DNA of 22,063 bases. It comes from Candidatus Sericytochromatia bacterium. GTDB taxonomy: Bacteria; Cyanobacteriota; Sericytochromatia; JACMPN01. Shown here in pieces: positions 15,112 through 21,243 of this stretch (position 1 is the first letter of the stretch; every line of letters begins with the position of its first letter). Both the position numbers and the translations under genes were made by a program. The stretch is from NCBI GenBank assembly GCA_014377495.1, contig JACMPN010000030.1, forward strand, positions 1-22,063, read 5' to 3'. The notes beneath the pieces were generated by a model. That model saw only the letters and a list, made by a program, of their open reading frames with translations, had not been told where the DNA came from and searched no databases.

Positions 15112-16383
15112 TTACTGTCCTCCGAACGGGTTGCCCGTGACTGCCTGGCCATTGACTCCCGTGGCACTGCCGGCCGGCATGGTGCCACCACCACCACCAC
15201 CACTGCCCCCGCCACCTCCGCCTCCTCCGCCACCGCCGCCCATAGCCGCAGCGACAAACTGCTCCAACTTGTCGGCTGGAACGTTTTTGGCAAGGGCGTC
15301 CGCCAACAGGCCGGACATCTGGGTGATGCGTGGGGCTGCCAGGATGGAACCGGGACTCGACGAGATGACCACCGACTCGACGACGTCGGCCAATACCTTG
15401 ACGGCCTTCTTGAAGGCTGGTTTGCATTTGACCGAGTCGAACGGGATGCCCATGGACTCGGTGCTTTGCGCCAGCATGCCGGACGCCGTCTCAGTGCAGT
15501 TGAGACCTGGGATCCCATTGAGGTTGTTCAGGTCAATGAACGATTGCGCCACCACCCGATCATTGTTGTCCTTCACCAGCACGGCAACGTACACATGCTC
15601 CTTTTCGGGGGGGCACAGGTCAGGGTCGCTTGGTGACGTCTTGTCGGGGTTCACCGCTCCAGCCGTAAACGTGATTCCCCCTATTCTCGTTTGGGTAATG
15701 GACAAAACACGGGAGATATCCAACGTGAACTGGTTTTGGAAGGCCTTAGCTTTTTCAGCCCCAGGATCAGTCGGCAGTGGGCCTCCGAGGGAATTCAGCA
15801 GCAACAGGCGGGTCATATCACCCGCTAACGGGATTTTTGTGAAAACCGTCGTGGGCAGCACGAGCTGAGCTGGCACGGCAGTCGGCGTCGGGACGGGGCT
15901 CGGCGTTGGTGTCGGCGTAGGGAGCGGTGCCGGCGTAGGGCGTAGCGTGGACTGGAACGGTGTACGGGATGGGTCTGGGGTCGGCGGAGGCGTCGGTGTG
16001 GGGACCGGCGTCGGTGTGCCGGCGACGATCTTCAACGTTTCCGTCGCCTTCGTGAAAAATGCTTGCGTGCGCAGGCTCTTGAATGGTCGACCGAAGGCCG
16101 CTTCGGGCAGGTCGATGCTCACCGTGAGTTCACCTGTTTTCAGGTTGAAAGCCGAAGCACGGCCAGGCCCAGTCGTGGCGCCGACATCCGGAGTGTTGCC
16201 AGTCAGGGCGCCTGGGGTTACGGCAGGTGCCGCCCCTGGCTGACCGGGAGTCGGCCCACTGCCGCCCGGCGGTGTCACACCGACCGTGCCCGCATCGGTC
16301 GACCCCGATGGCATCGACGCCAGGCAACCTGAAAGGAGGGCGGCGATGACCAGAGTGGATTTGGCAACCGTTGGAAATCCCAC
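15112..16383 (-). CDS. surface lipoprotein with Pro/Thr-rich linker and poly-Gly tail
   Basis: This 423-residue protein starts at GTG 16383, chosen because AGGAGA lies about six bases upstream and because it gives a compact lipoprotein signal (KSTLVIAALLSGC, Cys20, perfect LSGC lipobox). After a Gly/Pro/Thr spacer (about 30-75) comes a short beta segment (FNLKTGELTVSIDLP), then a Pro/Thr tract (123-171), a folded region (about 172-375) with four Cys (257, 296, 320 and the signal Cys) and HVYVAVLVKDNNDRVVAQSFIDL, then a poly-Gly tract (382-400) and a polar tail. The Pro/Thr tract probably spans the cell wall or holds the domain away from the membrane. I recognise no family. It ends in TAA one base before the NHL lipoprotein ATG, so the two are co-translated and probably work together. 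Confidence 0.8.
   Translation of the reverse strand: MGFPTVAKSTLVIAALLSGCLASMPSGSTDAGTVGVTPPGGSGPTPGQPGAAPAVTPGALTGNTPDVGATTGPGRASAFNLKTGELTVSIDLPEAAFGRPFKSLRTQAFFTKATETLKIVAGTPTPVPTPTPPPTPDPSRTPFQSTLRPTPAPLPTPTPTPSPVPTPTAVPAQLVLPTTVFTKIPLAGDMTRLLLLNSLGGPLPTDPGAEKAKAFQNQFTLDISRVLSITQTRIGGITFTAGAVNPDKTSPSDPDLCPPEKEHVYVAVLVKDNNDRVVAQSFIDLNNLNGIPGLNCTETASGMLAQSTESMGIPFDSVKCKPAFKKAVKVLADVVESVVISSSPGSILAAPRITQMSGLLADALAKNVPADKLEQFVAAAMGGGGGGGGGGGGSGGGGGGTMPAGSATGVNGQAVTGNPFGGQ
15184..15240. repeat. GGN codon tract (poly-glycine)
   Basis: On the minus strand this is an almost pure run of glycine codons, 18 Gly and one Ser, and on the plus strand it shows as repeated cca/ccg/cct triplets. Both perfect triplet runs (five or more cac/acc units) and mixed codons occur, so slippage could change the tract length. 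Confidence 0.85.
15871..16017. repeat. Pro/Thr-codon low-complexity tract
   Basis: This region encodes a 49-residue tract dominated by Pro and Thr (PTPTP-type units) in the surface lipoprotein. On the plus strand it shows as irregular ggcgtcggtgtg-type hexamers. It is a wall-spanning or spacer linker, not a folded domain. Confidence 0.8.
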
Positions 16384-16578
16384 TGTTGTCTCCTGCTCAC
16401 GATGAAAATGAAGTTGATCTGGATTGTACGGGTCCACCAGCGACGATGACTCTCATGCCCGGCGGACATGGCCCACAACATACTTCGTTCGCTGTACGGC
16501 GGGTGGAAGCCAAGAGTGAGTCGGAATTTCAGGCTAAGAGGCGATCTCAATCAACGGTCAGTTGCTTAAAATTGCTTT

Positions 16579-16596
16579 ACCGCACCAAGGTGCGGT
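16579..16596. promoter_or_regulatory. 18-base near-perfect palindrome
   Basis: ACCGCACCAAGGTGCGGT has 8-base arms with only the two central bases unpaired. It lies about 195 bases upstream of the surface lipoprotein start. There is no T-run on either side, so a dimeric regulator operator fits better than a terminator. The loop is too short for a stable RNA hairpin without opening the inner pairs. Confidence 0.35.
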
Positions 16597-16708
16597 CGCG
16601 TCGATTGAAATGATTACTTGATTGGCATGCTGGAGACGCCTGTGGTTTTCTGGATCTGTGCGTTCAGCTAGGCCAAACGGTGGCTTGAAGAACGACCATT
16701 GCCAGTCC

Positions 16709-16731
16709 CCTATCGATTCTAGGCCGATAGG
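16709..16731. repeat. 7-base inverted repeat with 9-base spacer
   Basis: CCTATCG and CGATAGG flank a 9-base spacer in the same gene-free region. It could be a regulator half-site pair or a weak hairpin. Nothing else supports a function. Confidence 0.25.
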
Positions 16732-16973
16732 ATATGCGCCAGCAAGAGGACGAGCCGGGCGCATTGTAATATTCAGGCCTTCCCGGCAAAAGCTGCGATG
16801 CTGCGGATGATTGCCTTGTAACCCGGTATTTCACGGTTTTTTCACGAATATATTACGATTTCCGCAAAGTGTGCCGATCGTGCTTTTGCTGATGCACATC
16901 GATCGTACGGTGCGACGGGCAAGGGTTCACGCACGACGACCGATAATGGCTCCGAGTGACGGACGGAGGGCGC

Positions 16974-17669
16974 ATGGCGACGAAACTGTTTCTGGCGATC
17001 TGACTGGCTCTGCTGTCAGTCGCTGCCGGCTGCAATGGGACGGCAGTTTCCAAAGTCCAAGCCGGCGAAGGCGTCCAGTCCCTCGGCGCCGCAACCGGTA
17101 GGACAGCCGCAGCGAATGGCCCGTTTCAGCCGACCGTGCTGCTGTCCATCCCGGACGTCCGCCAAGCCACCGATTACACGTGCGGTCCGTCTGCCTTACA
17201 GGCCGTGCTGGCCGATTGGGGGATCGAGGCGCAGGAGTCGGAGCTGGCGACAGCGGCCAATGCCACGCCCGCGATGGGGGCTTCCCGGTTTGCGTTGGCC
17301 AAGGTGGCCCGCTCCCATGGCCTCAAGGCGACGATCACGACGGGATTCGGCCTCCCGGCCCTGGAAGTCCATTTGAGGCGGGGCATCCCCGTCATCGTCT
17401 CCATCCGGGCCTGGCGGGACAAACCGACCACAAACTGGGCGACGGACTGGGATGACGGGCACCACATCGTGGTGGTGGGCTACGACAAGGACCGCATCTA
17501 CGTCGAGGATCCGTCGATTTTATGATCGACCGGCTACATCGGGCGGACGGAGTTCCTGGCCCGCTGGCATGAAGAGGATCTGGGACCCAACGACCACTAC
17601 GAGCAGTTGGGCATCGTCATCGCAGGCAGGTCACACCCGACGATACCGCCGTTTCTCCACGTCGACTGA
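16974..17669 (+). pseudogene. C39-like cysteine peptidase lipoprotein interrupted by two in-frame TGA codons
   Basis: From ATG 16974 (GGAGGG at 16965-16970) one frame runs 231 codons to TGA 17667, broken only by TGA at 17001-17003 (codon 10) and 17523-17525 (codon 184). Read through, it is a complete lipoprotein: hydrophobic signal, lipobox AAGC with Cys20, a 40-residue spacer, then a Peptidase_C39_2-like papain fold. Visible catalytic residues are Cys70 in DYTCGPSALQ, His163 in DDGHHIVVVGYD and Asp179 in YVEDPS. After the second TGA the family's usual ending continues (STGYIGRTEFLARWHEED). Both TGA are one change from GGA (Gly), which would fit both places. The intact frame suggests very recent decay or readthrough; other genes here use TGA as a stop. 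The uninterrupted part, 17136-17522, could still give a cytosolic fragment. Confidence 0.75.
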
Positions 17670-17679
17670 GCGGCGAAGC

Positions 17680-18084
17680 CTACGGGGTTTTTGGCTGCTG
17701 TGAGGCGGCTGCTTCCGCATCGGCCTGCCGCAACTGGCGGAACTCCGCCTGCAGGTCCTTCATCTCCTTGTCAGACCCGTCTTCTTCCAGGTTGACCAGG
17801 CTGTTACGGGCCTCGACCGTCACCCGGATCAGCTCGTCCAGCTTGAGGTGTGTGGCCCGGGCGTCCCGGTTCTGCGTGTTCTGGATCAGAAAGACCATTA
17901 GGAACGTCACGATCGTCGTCGCCGTGTTGATGACCAGTTGCCAGGTGTCGGAATAGTTGAAGAGCGGGCCTGTGATGATCCAGGTTGCGATGACAGCCAA
18001 GGCCACGATGAAGGCCCATGGCGATCCCAGGGCATCCGCCGTCCGGGTGGCAAAACGGTGAAATAGGGCGCTGATTTTGTCCAT
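17680..18084 (-). CDS. low-affinity iron permease family membrane protein
   Basis: This 134-residue protein matches the small bacterial members of the low-affinity iron permease family (PF04120, Fet4-like). A short amphipathic start (HRFATRTADALGSP) leads to two helices, about residues 22-42 (WAFIVALAVIATWIITGPLF) and 48-68 (TWQLVINTATTIVTFLMVFL). The conserved cytoplasmic QNTQNRDARATHLKLDELI and an acidic coiled tail follow. Such proteins are commonly annotated as iron permeases, but the bacterial short forms have only two helices and transport has rarely been shown. The ATG has AGGAT seven bases upstream. It is convergent with the C39-like gene, ten bases away, and lies about 160 bases downstream of the GH13 gene on the same strand. 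Confidence 0.88.
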   Translation of the reverse strand: MDKISALFHRFATRTADALGSPWAFIVALAVIATWIITGPLFNYSDTWQLVINTATTIVTFLMVFLIQNTQNRDARATHLKLDELIRVTVEARNSLVNLEEDGSDKEMKDLQAEFRQLRQADAEAAASQQPKTP

Positions 18085-18247
18085 GTCCTACATCCTGTCC
18101 ACGCCGGGTCTGGTCCACGTCACCGCTCTGGGTCGGGAGTCGATCGCCGCCACACCGACACTGGAACCGTGGGGAGACTGGACGTAGCATAACTGCCATT
18201 TGGCTCCAAATCGCACACATCCGGTTTGGCGATTGACGATCAAGGGT

Positions 18248-19609
18248 TCACGACGCCAGCAGGATGCGCCCCCAGCATGACGGGATCGGATCAATGGTCA
18301 CCCGGCCATCGCTCACCCGGAAACCGGTCCCCGGGTCCAATGCATCGGTGAGGGTGCGGCCCGTCAGGTCCGGGACCTCCAGCACGAGACTGCTGGGTTC
18401 GTCGGCCGCATTGACCACCACCACGACCGTCTGGTGGGGAGTCTGACGGGCAAAGGCGAACTGCTCCGCCTGCACCGCCAGCTGGCGATATGCGCCGTGC
18501 CGCAGGGCGTCGGCACCATGCCGGACTCTGGTCAAACGGGAGAGCGCCGTGACAAGTGAGGGATGCGGCCGCAGCGTCGATTCGGGATTCAAAATTGTCG
18601 GGCGCAGGGCTGGGTCTCCGCCCTGCGCCTTAACGCCACTGATTCCCCATTCACTGCCGTAATAGATCGACGGGACGCCCGGCATCGTGAACAGCAGCAG
18701 GTGGAGCGGGTAGAGGTGGGCGGGGTGGCTCAGGCGGCTGGCGATGCGGTCGACGTCATGGTTGTCGGCAAAGGAATAGAGTGACAGGTCCCGATAGATG
18801 CCGTTCGGGCCAAACTGCCGTTGCAGGGAATGCGCGAGCTCAAAGTAGTTGCGGTCATTGTGGCTGGAGTAAAGCCCCTTGTAGCACTCGTAGTTCGTCG
18901 TGGCGTCGAGTGATTGTGCATTTGCGACCTGGCGGTAATCACCGTGGACGACCTCGCCCACCAGCCAGAAGTCCGGCCGGCGGTCCCGGCAAAAGCGGGC
19001 CAAATCTTGCAAAAACACAGGATCCATGACATCGGCCGCATCCAAGCGCAACCCGTCGATGTCGAACGCCCGAATCCAGGTTTCCACCGCTGCAAACAAG
19101 TGTTGACGAACGTCCGGGTGGGCGAGGTTCAGTTTCACCAGATCGTAGTTGCCGTCCCAGGTGTCGTAGGTGAACGGATCCCCATAGGGGCTGCGGCGAT
19201 CGAAGCGTAATCCCGAGAACCAGGCACAGTAGGCGGATTGGGCGCCGTGTTGCAGGACGTCCTGAAAGGCCCGGAAATCCCGGCCGACATGGTTGAAGAC
19301 CCCGTCCAGGATGACCCGGATGCCTTTCTCGTGGAGGCGTTTGACGAGTGCGGCCAGCAGGGCGTTGTCACCCAAGCGGCGGTCCACCCGGAAGTAATCA
19401 GCCGTGTCATAGCCGTGGGCCGACGATTCGAAGACAGGACCCAGGTACAGGGCGTTGATCCCCATGGCCTGCCAATGCCCAATCCAGTCATAGAGTTGTG
19501 CCAGCCTGCCCACCGGCGGAGTGGTGAAATCGTTCCGGTGGGGTGCCCCACTCGATCCCAGTGGGTAGACATGGTAGAAAATGGCGTCTTTGGCCCAGTG
19601 TGCGGTCAT
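18248..19609 (-). CDS. GH13 alpha-amylase-family enzyme
   Basis: This 453-residue protein is a GH13 (alpha/beta)8-barrel enzyme acting on alpha-glucans or maltodextrins. All four signature regions are present: DGVFNHVG (102-109), GLRLDAADV with the nucleophile Asp190, LVGEVVHG with the acid/base Glu219, and SFADNHDVD with the stabiliser Asp285. A GYDTADYFRVD block (66-76) and a small C-terminal beta domain (about 365-453) complete it. There is no signal peptide, so it is cytosolic. It begins directly with the barrel (DAIFYHVYPLG) and lacks the N-terminal domain of typical cyclomaltodextrinases and neopullulanases. The ATG has AGGAG about six bases upstream. The promoter carries an operator matching that of the adjacent tetR gene. 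Exact specificity (maltodextrin glucosidase, cyclomaltodextrinase or trehalose-type) is undecided. Confidence 0.93.
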   Translation of the reverse strand: MTAHWAKDAIFYHVYPLGSSGAPHRNDFTTPPVGRLAQLYDWIGHWQAMGINALYLGPVFESSAHGYDTADYFRVDRRLGDNALLAALVKRLHEKGIRVILDGVFNHVGRDFRAFQDVLQHGAQSAYCAWFSGLRFDRRSPYGDPFTYDTWDGNYDLVKLNLAHPDVRQHLFAAVETWIRAFDIDGLRLDAADVMDPVFLQDLARFCRDRRPDFWLVGEVVHGDYRQVANAQSLDATTNYECYKGLYSSHNDRNYFELAHSLQRQFGPNGIYRDLSLYSFADNHDVDRIASRLSHPAHLYPLHLLLFTMPGVPSIYYGSEWGISGVKAQGGDPALRPTILNPESTLRPHPSLVTALSRLTRVRHGADALRHGAYRQLAVQAEQFAFARQTPHQTVVVVVNAADEPSSLVLEVPDLTGRTLTDALDPGTGFRVSDGRVTIDPIPSCWGRILLAS

Positions 19610-19625
19610 GGTGAACTCCTCTGGT

Positions 19626-19653
19626 TGTGTACCGATCGGTATAGGGTGGGCAA
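19626..19653 (-). promoter_or_regulatory. promoter of the GH13 gene
   Basis: On the minus strand TTGCCC (19653-19648) and TACACA (19631-19626) are separated by 16 bases. Both boxes are imperfect sigma70 matches, but the whole 28-base block aligns without gaps to the tetR promoter (20 of 28 identical). The TetR operator fills the spacer. The distance to the GH13 ATG leaves room for the AGGAG site. Confidence 0.55.
19628..19643. promoter_or_regulatory. TetR-type operator 1 (GH13 promoter)
   Basis: TGTACCGATCGGTATA contains the perfect 12-base palindrome TACCGATCGGTA. It matches operator 2 at 13 of 16 positions and lies between the promoter boxes of the GH13 gene, where a bound repressor would block RNA polymerase. 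The consensus TATACCGNYYGGTAYA type is common for TetR-family proteins. Confidence 0.8.
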
Positions 19654-19669
19654 AAAAAGCCCGGGGCTT
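19652..19669 (-). terminator. possible compact terminator after tetR
   Basis: The minus-strand sequence AGCCCCGGGCT can form a 4-base GC-rich stem with a 3-base loop, followed directly by seven T. It overlaps the tetR stop codon. The stem is very short, so termination would be partial at best. Confidence 0.3.
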
Positions 19670-20234
19670 ACGAGTAGATGCCGTGCATAAACTGTTGGAC
19701 GGCCCGGAACGCCAGGTCGTCGTCCAACTCGGCTTGGCCGTGCAGGAACAGGGAGATGTAGCTGCTGATCATTCCGAGAAAAGTGATCGCGTAAGCTTGC
19801 TGACGGCCCCGCATGTTGCCATGGTCCCGGGCAGCCGCCTCGAACAGGGTCTCCAGGCGCAGTCGCTGCAGGCGAAAGCGTTCGGCCACGACGCCCGCCG
19901 CCTCACTGGCCGGCGGGGCGAACCAGAGAGACAGAAAGAGCCGATAGTAGTCGGGTTGCCCTCTGGCAGACTGGAAGTGGGCTTTGACGACCCGATTGAG
20001 CGTGAGGGGCAGGTCCCCCTGATAATCGGCAGCATCGGCCATCCGCTCGTCGAGCGGGGACCCGTATTGCTGGACAATGCTCTGCAGCAGGCCCACTTTG
20101 TTGCCAAAGTAGTGGTAGAGCGTCGGTTTGGTGACATTGGCCGCGCTGACGATCTCCTGCACGCCGACGGCATCGTAGCCGCGGGCCGCAAACAGGGTCA
20201 GGGCCGTGGCCTGGATCAGGGCTCGATTGTCCAT
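19668..20234 (-). CDS. TetR-family transcriptional repressor
   Basis: This 188-residue protein has the TetR layout: an N-terminal helix-turn-helix (about residues 22-50) with VQEIVSAANVTKPTLYHYFGNKVGLL and a variable helical ligand-binding domain (about 60-185). I chose ATG 20234 because it gives the usual distance to the HTH; the longer frame starting at 20417 runs across the operator and the divergent gene's start region. There is no Shine-Dalgarno, but a strong promoter (TTGACG, 16 bases, TATACT) ends seven bases before the ATG, which predicts a leaderless mRNA. The operator in that promoter implies autorepression, and the twin operator implies control of the GH13 gene. TetR control of a glycosidase is less usual than LacI control. 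The inducer is unknown. Confidence 0.92.
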   Translation of the reverse strand: MDNRALIQATALTLFAARGYDAVGVQEIVSAANVTKPTLYHYFGNKVGLLQSIVQQYGSPLDERMADAADYQGDLPLTLNRVVKAHFQSARGQPDYYRLFLSLWFAPPASEAAGVVAERFRLQRLRLETLFEAAARDHGNMRGRQQAYAITFLGMISSYISLFLHGQAELDDDLAFRAVQQFMHGIYS

Positions 20235-20241
20235 GGCAAGC

Positions 20242-20269
20242 AGTATACCAGTCGGTATAGAGGCGTCAA
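20242..20269 (-). promoter_or_regulatory. tetR promoter, probably leaderless
   Basis: On the minus strand TTGACG (20269-20264) and TATACT (20247-20242) are 16 bases apart, close matches to the sigma70 consensus. The -10 box ends seven bases before the tetR ATG, so transcription should start at or next to the start codon. Confidence 0.7.
20244..20259. promoter_or_regulatory. TetR-type operator 2 (tetR promoter)
   Basis: TATACCAGTCGGTATA has perfect 6-base arms (TATACC/GGTATA). It sits in the spacer and overlaps the -10 of the tetR promoter. It may also serve a weak plus-strand promoter (TATAGA at 20256-20261) for the divergent hydrolase gene. Confidence 0.8.
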
Positions 20270-20373
20270 GGGCAACGGTGTGTCGGGTCCCTGACGGATG
20301 GCCCGCTTGCCAGGCCGGGGCCCCGGCGATGATCATGGGCGGAGACAGCGCTTGTTCCAATGAGGCAACCCCC

Positions 20374-21243
20374 GTGGATCTTTCCGTACACGAGTCAGGC
20401 CCCGCCGACGCCCCCACCCTGCTGTTCGTGCATGGCGGCGGGATGAGCCGCTGGATGTGGGAGCCGCAGCTGGCGCAGTTTTCGGACTATCACTGCCTGG
20501 TGCCGGATCTGCCGGGGCATGGGGAAAGCGCTGCCATCCCCTTCGTCTCGATCGCCGACTGTGCGGATCGTCTGGTGGCCCTGATCCGGGCCAAGGCCCA
20601 CCGCAAAGTGGCGACGGTGATCGGTCTCAGCCTGGGTTCGCAGATCCTGCTGGCCCTGATGGCCCGTTATCCGGGGCGGGTGGGTCGGGCCCTCCTGAGC
20701 GGTACGCTCACCCAGCCAGTGCCGGGTGGGGCATTATTGGATGTGGGCATGCGGGCCTATGGGCCCCTCAAGAACTGGCCCTGCCTGGTCCGGGCGAACA
20801 TGCGGCGGCTGGGTATCCCCGACGCCTATTATCCGCAGTGGGCCGCGGATACCCGGCGGACCCGGACCCGGACCCTGGCCCGGGTGATGGCGGAAAACCT
20901 GAGGTTTGCCCCACCCGAGAGGCTGGATGACGTGGCGGTGCCGAGCCTGCTGTTGACGGGGGAGACGGAAAATCCCCTGCTGCAACGCGCGGCCGAGGAT
21001 CTGGCCGGGCGTCTGCGCAATGCCAGGTCCGGCGTGGTGCAGGGTGTGGGCCATGCCTGGAACCTGGCAGCACCGGAGCTCTTTTCAGACAGCCTGCGGG
21101 CCTGGCTCACGGGGAGCCCGCTGCCGGACCGCATCACCCACCTGACGGCCCTGAAAACCCTCGATGTCCGGATCGGTCCGCCCGAGACGGCGGCCGTTGA
21201 AGAGGACGATGAGGATTGGTGGGAAGATTCCCAGGGCGGCTAG
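20374..21243 (+). CDS. alpha/beta hydrolase
   Basis: This 289-residue protein is an alpha/beta-hydrolase-fold enzyme. Visible elements are the oxyanion-hole HGGG (20-23), DLPGHGES (45-52), the nucleophile elbow GLSLG with Ser86, and the catalytic-His loop GVGHAWN with His227. The acid position after strand 7 reads TGETEN, where Glu197 or Glu199 replaces the usual Asp. The GTG at 20374 has GAGG eight bases upstream and starts just before the first strand; ATGs further upstream lack ribosome binding sites. The C-terminus carries an unusual acidic, tryptophan-containing tail (EEDDEDWWEDS). There is no signal peptide. It is divergent from tetR and may share its regulation. Substrate could be an ester, lactone or epoxide; the sequence does not decide. 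Confidence 0.88.
   Translation: MDLSVHESGPADAPTLLFVHGGGMSRWMWEPQLAQFSDYHCLVPDLPGHGESAAIPFVSIADCADRLVALIRAKAHRKVATVIGLSLGSQILLALMARYPGRVGRALLSGTLTQPVPGGALLDVGMRAYGPLKNWPCLVRANMRRLGIPDAYYPQWAADTRRTRTRTLARVMAENLRFAPPERLDDVAVPSLLLTGETENPLLQRAAEDLAGRLRNARSGVVQGVGHAWNLAAPELFSDSLRAWLTGSPLPDRITHLTALKTLDVRIGPPETAAVEEDDEDWWEDSQGG

Larger units (their letters stand above)
16384..16973. other. about 590-base gene-free region with inverted repeats
   Basis: This stretch separates the divergent lipoprotein and C39-like genes. Small open frames here on both strands have no ribosome binding site, no coding bias and no recognisable product. It is visibly richer in A/T than its surroundings, and probably holds the promoters of both genes. 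A TATATT near 16849 on the plus strand could be a -10 box for the peptidase gene, but no convincing -35 is paired with it. Two inverted repeats are listed separately. I see no tRNA or known riboswitch fold. Confidence 0.6.

Noticed and set aside
15111..15518. Upstream extension of the NHL protein frame
   Set aside because: It overlaps the preceding lipoprotein in another frame and is Ser/Arg/Pro-rich; the ATG at 15110 has a ribosome binding site and a lipoprotein signal.
16974..17669. Selenocysteine insertion at the two TGA codons
   Set aside because: One lies in the signal peptide and the other outside the active site, and no SECIS-like hairpin is apparent directly after either.
20206..20373. 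Upstream start for the alpha/beta hydrolase
   Set aside because: It would run across the TetR operator and the tetR start and adds no domain; GTG 20374 has GAGG at good spacing.
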